This document shows, piece after piece, positions 49,197-58,335 of a DNA stretch of 64,000 nucleotides; positions within the stretch are counted from its first letter, which is position 1, and each line of letters opens with the position of its first letter. The DNA comes from an uncultured Bacteroidota bacterium. Lineage in GTDB: Bacteria; Bacteroidota; Bacteroidia; Chitinophagales; Chitinophagaceae. The translations under genes and the position numbers were made by a program. A model generated the notes under the pieces. The model made no database searches. It saw only the letters and a list, made by a program, of their open reading frames with translations, and was not told where the DNA came from. The DNA lies in NCBI GenBank assembly GCA_903858475.1, contig CAIOIZ010000011.1, forward strand, positions 1 to 64,000, in the 5' to 3' direction.

Positions 49197-50875
49197 GAGA
49201 GATAATTGCCCACAATTGGCACTCTTCTGCCCTCCCCAAATGCCTTGGGTGATACCCGAATAATAGGACAAAACTGATTGCGTTTGTACTCATTCCTATT
49301 CACCATCCTCAATACCTTATCTACCAATTCGGGATTATAACCTTGTGCCTTAATTTCATTCGGACCCTGCCTTCTTTCAATATATTGATATAGGATCTTA
49401 TCCAACACTGCATAGTCGGGCAAAGAATCTGCATCTACCTGCCCGGGCCTTAATTCGGCACTTGGCGGCTTGGTAATAATATGTTGTGGTATAATTTCTT
49501 TCGACTGGTTGATGAATGCTGCCAATGCATACACTTGTAGTTTATAACAATCGCCTAAAACCGCCAATCCACCTGCCATATCACCATATAATGTTCCATA
49601 TCCCGTTGCCAATTCACTTTTATTGGATGTATTGAGTAAGATGTATCCAAACTTATTGGCAATACCCATCAAAATATTTCCTCTTGCTCTTGATTGCATA
49701 TTTTCTTCAGCCAATCCAAATGGGAGGTCTTTGAAAATGGGAGATAGCGTAGTTAAAAAAGTATCATATACATTTTTGATAGGAACAATATCATAGGGAT
49801 TGCCTACCTGTTGGCTCAATTGTTCGGCGTCACTAACGCTATGCCCTGTACTAAATTGAGATGGTAGTAATATTGCCCTCACATTTTCTTTTCCCAAAGC
49901 CTCACAGGCCAGCACCAATGTTACTGCACTATCAATTCCTCCGCTACTACCCAGAATGGCTTTGGTAAATTCCATCTTTGCAAAATAATCTCTGATACCC
50001 ATCACCAAGGCTTGATAGATCATCTCAATATTTAAATGTTCGTCTAAAACAAGCGGATTGAGTTCTTGATCGGGTAAAAGATTAGCCGATTCAATAATGG
50101 GTGAGCTGATGCTTCCATCATCGTTTAGCTCAAAAGACTGCAAGGAAGATTCAAAAGCAGGCAGCCTGCCACAAAGATTGGCACCCTTATCAAATACCAA
50201 GGAAGAACCATCAAACACAATTCCAGTTTGACTACCAACTGCATTACAATAAAATAAAGGCAACTTATACTTAGTTACATTGGCTTTGATAGTAGCTTTT
50301 CGATCGGCATCATGAGTATAATCAAATGGACTCGCTGATAAATTAATCATTACATCAGGCGATTGCTTCATCAATTCATCCATAGGGCAATTGCGGTACA
50401 ATGGATTGTCGCCTAGGTTCCATATATCTTCACATATCGTTATAGCCAATCGCTTGCCTTTAAAGAGCATTACTTTCCAATCGTATGCAGGTTCAAAATA
50501 ACGATACTCATCAAATACATCGTAATTGGGTAAGCAGGTCTTGTGCGCTACGCCCTGAATTTTTTTATCATATAGTAAGAACGCTGCATTGAATAAATCC
50601 TTCCCCTCCTTCACTGGATTGCGATCGGGCGCCCCCACCAATACCCCAATTCCATCGGCATGCATTTTAATTTGATCAAGAGCAGCATAACTTTTATTAA
50701 TAAAATCATCGAACTCCAAAAAGTCTTTAGGCGCATATCCACAAACAGATAATTCACTAAAAACAATCAAATCACCGCCTTGCCCCTTAGCTTCCTCGAT
50801 GGCAGCAATAATTTTTGCGGTGTTCGCCTCAAAATTGCCAACGTGATAGTTTTGCTGAGCGAGAAATATTTTCAT
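49193..50875 (-). CDS. nadE: Glutamine-dependent NAD+ synthase
   Basis: N-terminal nitrilase domain (VFSELSVCGYAPKDF, KTCLPNYDVFDEYRYF, AITICEDIW); C-terminal LGSSGGIDSAVTLVLA, NTSNKSELATGYGTLYGDMAGG. Confidence 0.95.
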   Translation of the reverse strand: MKIFLAQQNYHVGNFEANTAKIIAAIEEAKGQGGDLIVFSELSVCGYAPKDFLEFDDFINKSYAALDQIKMHADGIGVLVGAPDRNPVKEGKDLFNAAFLLYDKKIQGVAHKTCLPNYDVFDEYRYFEPAYDWKVMLFKGKRLAITICEDIWNLGDNPLYRNCPMDELMKQSPDVMINLSASPFDYTHDADRKATIKANVTKYKLPLFYCNAVGSQTGIVFDGSSLVFDKGANLCGRLPAFESSLQSFELNDDGSISSPIIESANLLPDQELNPLVLDEHLNIEMIYQALVMGIRDYFAKMEFTKAILGSSGGIDSAVTLVLACEALGKENVRAILLPSQFSTGHSVSDAEQLSQQVGNPYDIVPIKNVYDTFLTTLSPIFKDLPFGLAEENMQSRARGNILMGIANKFGYILLNTSNKSELATGYGTLYGDMAGGLAVLGDCYKLQVYALAAFINQSKEIIPQHIITKPPSAELRPGQVDADSLPDYAVLDKILYQYIERRQGPNEIKAQGYNPELVDKVLRMVNRNEYKRNQFCPIIRVSPKAFGEGRRVPIVGNYLS

Positions 50876-51022
50876 ATCACCAAAATTAAAGCTTGTAAGG
50901 CAGGATTGAAAGAATTAACAGAAATTAATGTTGTTTAATTCTGGCATACCTGAACTTCGTATAATAATTTAATTATAATATGTACCAACTTGCTGCATAT
51001 GCATTAAAAAAATGCAAAGCTG

Positions 51023-51030
51023 TACATTTG
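51023..51030 (+). promoter_or_regulatory. Putative Bacteroidota -7 element (TAnnTTTG) upstream of gldB
   Basis: TACATTTG 23 nt upstream of the ATG; no well-spaced -33 TTG seen. Confidence 0.35.
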
Positions 51031-51053
51031 CACTCTTCGTTAAACAATAAAAC

Positions 51054-52076
51054 ATGAAATACATTATTGTCCTATCCTTTTTAATATCATTGGCAGCCTG
51101 TAATCAAGGCGAAAAGATTCCCGATGTATCGAATATAAAAATTCAGTTAAGCACGCAAAGGTTTGAGAAAGATTTCTTTCAATTAGACTCCCTCCATTTT
51201 GCAGCAGCACTGAATCAATTGCAAGCCAACTACCCCTCTTTTGGTGAAAATTTTCTAACAACTATATTAAATGTAGACCCCCAATGGTCAGCAGATAGCA
51301 TTAGTAATTATGTTAGAGGCTTTGAAAAAGCTTATCAACCCATTTATGATAGTAGTGAGCAAGTATTCAAAGATTTTACGCCTTATGAAGCAGCAATAAA
51401 AAAGGGGCTACAGTTTGTAAAATATTATTTCCCAAAATATCAAACACCAGAAAAAATCATCACTTATATTGGCCCTGCTGATGGATTTGGCGATATATTA
51501 TCAGATGACGCCATTATTATTGGCCTTCACCATCACTTAGGCAATCAATTTTCGTTGTACAAATCTTCCTTGGTTCAACAGGTCTATCCCGACTATATCA
51601 ATCGCTTTTTTGACCCAGCACATATCGCAGTCAATTGTATGAAAAATATTGTATTGGACCTATACCCTGAAAGAATGGATGACAAAACCCTAGTGCAACA
51701 AATGATTGAAAAAGGCAAGAGATTGTATCTGCTACAACATTTTCTTCCGAATACCCAAGAATACATGCTTATTGGTTACAGCAATGAACAAATGAAGGGT
51801 TGCAATAAAAATGAAAAAGCAATTTGGGATCTGTTTATTAAAAACAATCTCTTACAATCTATTGACAATAACCTGATCAAAAACTATATAGGAGATAGTC
51901 CAAAAACACAGGAATTAGCTGATGAAGAAGGGCAGTTTGCACCGGGCAATATTGGGAGTTTTGCGGGATGGCAAATCGTTAAAAAATACATGCACAAAAA
52001 TCCAACAATCAGTTTGCCCCAATTAATGGGAATGGACAATGACGTCATTTTTAACGAGGCAAAATATAAACCTTAA
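51054..52076 (+). CDS. gldB: Gliding motility lipoprotein GldB
   Basis: Lipobox LISLAACNQ; RFEKDFFQLD, ITYIGPADGFGDILSDDAIIIGLHHHLG; adjacent to nadE. Confidence 0.85.
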   Translation: MKYIIVLSFLISLAACNQGEKIPDVSNIKIQLSTQRFEKDFFQLDSLHFAAALNQLQANYPSFGENFLTTILNVDPQWSADSISNYVRGFEKAYQPIYDSSEQVFKDFTPYEAAIKKGLQFVKYYFPKYQTPEKIITYIGPADGFGDILSDDAIIIGLHHHLGNQFSLYKSSLVQQVYPDYINRFFDPAHIAVNCMKNIVLDLYPERMDDKTLVQQMIEKGKRLYLLQHFLPNTQEYMLIGYSNEQMKGCNKNEKAIWDLFIKNNLLQSIDNNLIKNYIGDSPKTQELADEEGQFAPGNIGSFAGWQIVKKYMHKNPTISLPQLMGMDNDVIFNEAKYKP

Positions 52077-53182
52077 GCTGCTTGCAAATGCGTTTGTGGT
52101 AAAGCAGGGCGCTTGCCTAAATATTTCATAAACCGATAATGAGAGGCAATGGCCTGTAAGAATGTTTTATTGTAATGATAAGGCATATTAAATTCTTTAC
52201 ATTTTTCCATTACAATCTTACTGATTGCAGGATAATGTATATGACTGATTTTGGGGAATAAGTGGTGTTCTACCTGAAAATTCAATCCCCCTACAAACCA
52301 ATTGATGGCACTATTATTCATAGCAAAATTAGCCGTGGTCTTTAATTGATGCTCTGCCCATGCTGATTCTATATGCTTGTCTTTATCCAGTGGTGCATAT
52401 TCAAACTCTGTGCATTCTACCACATGAGCCAATTGGAATACGATTGATAAACTTATTCCCAATGCTGCATGCATCACTAAAAATCCTACTAGCCAAGCCG
52501 GCCAACCCCAGATCATGATAGGTATTACTGCATAAAAAGCGATGTATAAAATTTTAGTAGCCCAAAAAATAATATGGTTACGCAATGTCAACTTCCAGGC
52601 AGTAGTGGTATAAATTTTTCTAGTAAAATACTTGGTAAAATCCATTATAAATAACCAGAATAAGGAAGTAAGGCAGTATACAAAATTGATATAAATATGC
52701 TGAAAGCGATGGGCAGGCACCCATTTCTGCGATTCACATTGTCTGATAATTGGACTTTTCGCAATATCATCATCCATGCCATCAATATTGGTATAGGTAT
52801 GATGAATAACATTGTGCTTTTGTTTCCAAAAATAAGCACTAGCACCCATTGCATTAGCACTTAATCCCAATAGGTCATTGATTTTATCATGTGTGCAATA
52901 ACTACCGTGATTGGCATCATGCATAACACTAAAACCAATGCCACTTAAAATAAGACCTAAGAATGCAGCCAAAAAAATAGCCCCCACTGTACCCAAATCT
53001 TTATTGATAAAAATCAACAAAGAATAGGAAGCTACCGCCAGCCCGACTAAAATAAAAGTCTTGGAAAACAACCTCCAATCACCTGTTTTTTTCTGTCCGG
53101 TTTTTTCAAAATATTCGTCGACCGCATTTTTCAAACTGGTGAAAAACTCATTGTTTTTGTTGTTGAAAGTAACTTTTGACAT
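52073..53182 (-). CDS. Membrane fatty acid desaturase family protein
   Basis: His boxes HDANHGS, HNVIHHTYTN, QVEHHLFP; start at 53182. Confidence 0.93.
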   Translation of the reverse strand: MSKVTFNNKNNEFFTSLKNAVDEYFEKTGQKKTGDWRLFSKTFILVGLAVASYSLLIFINKDLGTVGAIFLAAFLGLILSGIGFSVMHDANHGSYCTHDKINDLLGLSANAMGASAYFWKQKHNVIHHTYTNIDGMDDDIAKSPIIRQCESQKWVPAHRFQHIYINFVYCLTSLFWLFIMDFTKYFTRKIYTTTAWKLTLRNHIIFWATKILYIAFYAVIPIMIWGWPAWLVGFLVMHAALGISLSIVFQLAHVVECTEFEYAPLDKDKHIESAWAEHQLKTTANFAMNNSAINWFVGGLNFQVEHHLFPKISHIHYPAISKIVMEKCKEFNMPYHYNKTFLQAIASHYRFMKYLGKRPALPQTHLQAA

Positions 53183-53280
53183 ACGGGATATTTTATAAAT
53201 AATAGGTTGCCATTCAGTATGGCAATTGAATAAGATATAATGCTGAACCTCGTAAAGATACAATTGAAAGGCCAAATTCC

Positions 53281-53676
53281 TTAATTCATTTTATAAGGAA
53301 CGACCATTTTAAAGGCAGGTATATTCACCGAAAATTGTTTGCCTGTATTAATGTTTTCCATTAGGTAGCTGCCCGACATCTTTCCCATTTCACTCCGCAA
53401 ATTACAACCACTGATATATTGGTAGCTTTCCCCTGGATTTATCTGAGGTTGTACCCCTACCACCCCTTCGCCCTCTACCTCTTTATTAGAACCATCACTA
53501 TCAGATATAAACCAATGTCTTCTATGCAATTTAATAGGAAAGGCATTGCTATTTTCAATGGTAATGCGGTAAGCAAACATGAATTCATGATTGGTCGGAT
53601 TGCTATAATCCGGTTGATAGAAAGTTTCTACACTAATAACGACCCCTTCTGAAATTTCTGAAATCATGCCATTCAT
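53281..53676 (-). CDS. apaG: ApaG domain protein
   Basis: FMFAYRITIENSNAFPIKLHRRHWFISDSDGSNKEVEGEGVVGVQPQINPGESYQYISGC. Confidence 0.93.
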   Translation of the reverse strand: MNGMISEISEGVVISVETFYQPDYSNPTNHEFMFAYRITIENSNAFPIKLHRRHWFISDSDGSNKEVEGEGVVGVQPQINPGESYQYISGCNLRSEMGKMSGSYLMENINTGKQFSVNIPAFKMVVPYKMN

Positions 53677-53863
53677 TTATTGTAATGTAACAAAAAAAAG
53701 GGAGGAAAGTTGCAAAATTAATAGCCGCCAAACTGAAGTATCCTGCAAAATTACTCGGGTGGGCAAAAAGTATCGAATACCGTTATATAATCAATTGATT
53801 GTACCACTGTTAAATCAGCACTAGCCAACTGTAGAATTCTTGCAACTTGATTATGGCAACACA

Positions 53864-54214
53864 TTATTTTTTTTTGGCAGCACTGTATCCAGTCTTCAAC
53901 AACCACTGAAACACTTTCTCTCTATTATCGCCCTGAATAATAATCTCGCCATCCTTGGCAGAACCACCAGTACCACAAAATGATTTTAGCTGCTTACCGA
54001 GCAATTCCAATTCAGCTGGTTTTCCCATAAAGCCCTTAATGAGGGTCACCGCTTTCCCAGCTCGATGTCTGGTATCAAGTGAAACAATTAATTTTTGCAT
54101 TGCATGACCAATAGACTCTGCTTCTGCAGCGTCCTCCTCTATTTTAAAATTGGGGTCTGTACTATATACCAATCCCGACCATCCATTTGCTTTCTTCTTT
54201 GACATAGCAATCAA
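53864..54214 (-). CDS. SUI1/eIF1-like translation factor (YciH family)
   Basis: KAVTLIKGFMGKPAELELLGKQLKSFCGTGGSAKDGEIIIQGDNREKVFQWLLKTGY. Confidence 0.92.
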   Translation of the reverse strand: MIAMSKKKANGWSGLVYSTDPNFKIEEDAAEAESIGHAMQKLIVSLDTRHRAGKAVTLIKGFMGKPAELELLGKQLKSFCGTGGSAKDGEIIIQGDNREKVFQWLLKTGYSAAKKK

Positions 54215-54226
54215 TTGACAATTGTA

Positions 54227-55084
54227 TTATTCAACAATAATTTTTGCTTTCAAGCTTAAATCTAAACTCCTGGCCTGATGAATGATAGCGCCACAGGAAA
54301 TATAATCTACTCCAGTGGCAGCATAATTTATAATATTCGATAAATTGATTCCTCCACTGGCTTCCGTTTCATATTTACCATTAATCAATAACAAGGCTTT
54401 ACTAATTAATGCTGGTTCAAAATTATCCAACATTATTCTATCCACTTTACCCAACTTCACAACTCTTTCTACTTCCTCGATGTTCCTGGTTTCTACTTCA
54501 ATTTTTAAACCAGGTTTTTTTGTTTGCACATATTCGTATGCTTTTTCAATAGCTTGTTCAAGCCCTCCACAATAATCGATATGATTGTCCTTCAACATAA
54601 TCATATCGTATAATCCAAAGCGATGATTGTGGCCTCCTCCTATACGAACAGCTTCCTTCTCTAATAATCGAAAATTGGGCGTAGTTTTTCTGGTATCCAA
54701 TAATTTACTATGATAGCCTTTCAACAATTGAACATATTGGTTCGTTAATGTGGCAATGCCACACATCCTTTGCATCGTATTCAAGATCAACCTTTCGCAT
54801 TGAAGAATAGTATGTACGCGTGCTATTACTTCAAAAGCTATTTCGCCAACCTGCATGGCCTCGCCCTCTTTTTTGAAGGAAGTAAACAAAATACCGGGCT
54901 CTATAAAACGAAATATTTTTTCTGCAATCGCCACGCCGGCAAGAATTCCCGCTTCTTTAATTTTCAACACGGCCTTTCCGTGCGCTTCTACAGGAATAGA
55001 TGCCAATGTTGAATGATCGCCTTCGCCGATGTCTTCCCGCAAAGCGTTCATGATAAAAGTTTGCAATTGCTGATCTGCATTCAT
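54227..55084 (-). CDS. nadC: Nicotinate-nucleotide pyrophosphorylase (carboxylating)
   Basis: ALREDIGEGDHST, DTRKTTPNFRLLEKEAVRIGGGHNHRFGLYDMIMLKDNHI, LDNFEP, EASGGI. Confidence 0.95.
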   Translation of the reverse strand: MNADQQLQTFIMNALREDIGEGDHSTLASIPVEAHGKAVLKIKEAGILAGVAIAEKIFRFIEPGILFTSFKKEGEAMQVGEIAFEVIARVHTILQCERLILNTMQRMCGIATLTNQYVQLLKGYHSKLLDTRKTTPNFRLLEKEAVRIGGGHNHRFGLYDMIMLKDNHIDYCGGLEQAIEKAYEYVQTKKPGLKIEVETRNIEEVERVVKLGKVDRIMLDNFEPALISKALLLINGKYETEASGGINLSNIINYAATGVDYISCGAIIHQARSLDLSLKAKIIVE

Positions 55085-55157
55085 ATTTGCAAATATAATC
55101 CAGCAATGCAGTTCTTGTAAAAAATTGAAATGGAAAACCTAATTAATAGGAATTAAT

Positions 55158-55529
55158 CTACTTGTTTTCAAATCGGATTTCCTGCAATACCTGCCGGTCT
55201 CCTTTTTGTTTCATATAAACAGTAGTACGGTAGGTAGCAGCCTTTGTAACCAAATTGCCGATGCAATACTGTGAACCTGCATTATCGCCCTTATGAATTA
55301 CTTCGAAGGTTTTAACTTCATTATTGGTAAAAAAATCCTTGATTACCATTTCTGCCTGACTCTTACTATAGGTATTACTTTTATCAGGCATGGTAATTTC
55401 AACTGTATTGTCGAAAAATTTAGCCAACTGACTAGCGCTGCCATTTTTTAAAGCAGTAACCACCTCATCTATACCCAGAAAAGAACTGAACAATATGGCA
55501 AATCCAACAAGTGTAAAAATACGTCGCAT
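55158..55529 (-). CDS. DUF4783-type secreted protein
   Basis: Signal peptide; ALKNGSASQLAKFFDNTVEITMPDKSNTYSKSQAEMVIKDFF. Confidence 0.75.
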   Translation of the reverse strand: MRRIFTLVGFAILFSSFLGIDEVVTALKNGSASQLAKFFDNTVEITMPDKSNTYSKSQAEMVIKDFFTNNEVKTFEVIHKGDNAGSQYCIGNLVTKAATYRTTVYMKQKGDRQVLQEIRFENK

Positions 55530-55666
55530 GGTATTTAATTTTAATCCGCTAAAAAATTTGCCAAAACTGTGCCAAGCTCTGTTAAAGCAGCGGCCAGTAC
55601 AAAGTAAATTTAATTAAATCCATTAATTATCAGCTTGATTCAGCGCATTAATTTTAATTTTACCAA

Positions 55667-57190
55667 ATGAATAATAAAGCAATGTTAATTATCATGGATG
55701 GATGGGGCCTTGGTAAGGTCAAAAGCAGTGATGCCATTCAACATGCGGCCGTACCTTTTGTAAGCTCCCTTTATAACAAATATCCGAATAGCACCCTGGT
55801 TACCTGCGGTGAGTCTGTTGGACTGCCAGATGGCCAAATGGGCAATAGCGAAGTGGGGCACCTAAATCTAGGTGCTGGAAGAATTGTTTACCAGGAATTA
55901 CAAAGAATCAATGTAGCTATTAGAACAGGAGAATTTCAACAAAATCAAGTTTTATTGGACAGCATCCGCTATGCGAAGGAAAACAACAAAACCCTCCATC
56001 TACTGGGCTTGGTAAGCGATGGTGGCGTTCATTCGCACCTGAATCACCTCAAAGCAATCTTGACTGTATGTAAAGAACAAAACCTAACAAAGGTTCAAGT
56101 GCATGCCTTTACCGATGGTAGAGATACCGACCCTAAGAGCGGACTAGGATTTTTAACCTCTTTACAAGATCATATTTCACAAACAACTGGCATCATTGCC
56201 AGTATTACAGGGCGGTATTATGCAATGGATCGAGATAAGAGATGGGAAAGGGTGAAAATTGCCTATGATGCATTGGCAAATTTGATTGGTGAAAAAACAA
56301 ATGATGTTTTAGCAGCGCTTAAAAATTCTTATGATAATGGAATAACGGATGAATTTGTTAAACCAATCATCAATGACCAAATACCTGCTTCCAATGCTGG
56401 TATAAAAAATGGAGATGCAGTTATTTGTTTCAATTTTCGAACCGATCGCTGCAGAGAAATTACAGAAGCACTTACACAACATGATTTTCCAGAACAGGGC
56501 ATGACTACACTGGATGTACACTATACAACCATGACCCAATATAATCATTCATTCAAAAATATTCATGTTGTATTTGAAAATGATGATCTTAAAAATACCT
56601 TGGGAGAAATATTAGAACAAAACAATAGAACGCAGATTCGCATTGCTGAAACAGAAAAATATCCACACGTAAGTTTCTTTTTTAGTGGCGGAAGAGAAAA
56701 ACCCTTCAATGGTGAAAAACGAATCATGGTGCCTTCTCCAAAAGTAGCTACCTATGATTTACAACCCGAAATGAGTGCTATTGAAGTAACGACTGCAATT
56801 GTTCAAGAAATTAACAATCAATCAGCCGATTTTATTTGTCTCAATTTTGCCAATGCTGATATGGTAGGCCATACTGGAGTTTGGAAAGCCATTATTAAAG
56901 CAGTGGAAACGGTGGACCAATGCGTTGAAAAAGTAGTTACAGCTGCCGTTGAAAATGGATATACCGTTTTTCTTACAGCCGATCATGGCAATGCAGACTA
57001 TGCCGTTAACGAAGATGGCAGCCCAAATACTGCACATACACTTAATTTAGTGCCACTATTTGTTATCTCTAAAGATTCCGCCATTGTAAATTCAGTAAAA
57101 CCCGGTAAATTGGGAGACATTGCGCCTAGTATTTTGACCGTTATGGGACTTCCTATACCAAAAGAGATGACTGGCGAAATATTAATTTAA
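55667..57190 (+). CDS. gpmI: 2,3-bisphosphoglycerate-independent phosphoglycerate mutase
   Basis: LIIMDGWGLG, MGNSEVGHLNLGAGRIVYQ, HAFTDGRDTDPKSG, TADHGNADY. Confidence 0.96.
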   Translation: MNNKAMLIIMDGWGLGKVKSSDAIQHAAVPFVSSLYNKYPNSTLVTCGESVGLPDGQMGNSEVGHLNLGAGRIVYQELQRINVAIRTGEFQQNQVLLDSIRYAKENNKTLHLLGLVSDGGVHSHLNHLKAILTVCKEQNLTKVQVHAFTDGRDTDPKSGLGFLTSLQDHISQTTGIIASITGRYYAMDRDKRWERVKIAYDALANLIGEKTNDVLAALKNSYDNGITDEFVKPIINDQIPASNAGIKNGDAVICFNFRTDRCREITEALTQHDFPEQGMTTLDVHYTTMTQYNHSFKNIHVVFENDDLKNTLGEILEQNNRTQIRIAETEKYPHVSFFFSGGREKPFNGEKRIMVPSPKVATYDLQPEMSAIEVTTAIVQEINNQSADFICLNFANADMVGHTGVWKAIIKAVETVDQCVEKVVTAAVENGYTVFLTADHGNADYAVNEDGSPNTAHTLNLVPLFVISKDSAIVNSVKPGKLGDIAPSILTVMGLPIPKEMTGEILI

Positions 57191-57200
57191 ATCTATCACC

Positions 57201-57716
57201 ATGAGTAAAATCCTAAAAAGAGTTTTTCAATTACTATTGATTGCTTTTGTTGTTGTACAGTTTTTTCCCATCAAGAAAAATAAAGCCGAGGGGTTAAGCG
57301 CTAATGATATTACGACAAAATACAATGTACCTGAAAACGTACTTTCCATATTTAAAACCAGCTGTTATGATTGCCATAGCAACAATACAGTGTATCCTTG
57401 GTATAGCACTATTCAACCAGTAGCTTGGTGGCTCGATGATCATATCAAAGAGGGAAAAAAAGAATTGAATTTTTCAGAATTCGCAGCCTATCGTATTGGA
57501 AGACAATACAAAAAACTGGATGAAATCAATAAGCAAATCAAGGAAGGCGAAATGCCTTTAAGCTCCTATACCCTGATTCATACCAATGCCAAAATGGATG
57601 AATCACAAAAGCTGATTATTGCTAATTGGGTGACCGCTTTACGTGATAGCATTAAGGCACAATACCCCGAAGACAGCTTAAAAAGGCCTCAAAAACCAAC
57701 TGCGGTTGCAAAATAA
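57201..57716 (+). CDS. Heme-binding domain protein (CXXCH)
   Basis: TSCYDCHSNNTVYPWYSTIQPVAWWLDDHIKEGKKELNFSEF. Confidence 0.88.
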   Translation: MSKILKRVFQLLLIAFVVVQFFPIKKNKAEGLSANDITTKYNVPENVLSIFKTSCYDCHSNNTVYPWYSTIQPVAWWLDDHIKEGKKELNFSEFAAYRIGRQYKKLDEINKQIKEGEMPLSSYTLIHTNAKMDESQKLIIANWVTALRDSIKAQYPEDSLKRPQKPTAVAK

Positions 57717-57734
57717 TTTTAGCTATTTTTGTGT

Positions 57735-58238
57735 ATGCTTTTGAGAAAACAAATAACAGGGTATGGTATCATACTCCTATTGGCTGCTCCTATATTTTTG
57801 GGCACCAGTTTTCTTATACAACAGCATCTTATACAAAATGACATGAAGGAAAAGCTTGAAAAAGCATCACTTCAAACAATTTCTATTCCTAGTTCCGATA
57901 TTAAATGGTCAAGAGCAGGAGAAGAAATTTGGTTGGGCAACCAACTTTTTGATATAAAATCCATGCAAGTGATAGGAGAAAATACCATTTTCACCGGCTT
58001 ATATGATTTAGATGAGTCTTATATCAATAATAAGCTGATTTCTCTAACCGAACAGCCAACAAGCAACAGCAATAAATCATCGCTATTTCAATGGATATTT
58101 TTCACAGTATATACTGAACCAGCTGATGATGGCCATTCTTATCCCGATTGGATTCCAAACACAAGCTGGCTTTCGGCCATATCGGAGCAATTACCCGTAG
58201 CGCCTTATTGCAACATATTCGCACCGCCTAAAATATAG
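57735..58238 (+). CDS. Hypothetical single-pass membrane protein
   Basis: N-terminal TM (ITGYGIILLLAAPIFLGTSFLI); start at MLLRKQ. Confidence 0.6.
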   Translation: MLLRKQITGYGIILLLAAPIFLGTSFLIQQHLIQNDMKEKLEKASLQTISIPSSDIKWSRAGEEIWLGNQLFDIKSMQVIGENTIFTGLYDLDESYINNKLISLTEQPTSNSNKSSLFQWIFFTVYTEPADDGHSYPDWIPNTSWLSAISEQLPVAPYCNIFAPPKI

Positions 58239-58335
58239 TAGGCCTTCCCCCTCCATCTTCTTTATTATTACAACAGGCAACACCAGTGTACAAGCATTGG
58301 CTTTAGCCTATATATACATATTAAAAACAAATTCA

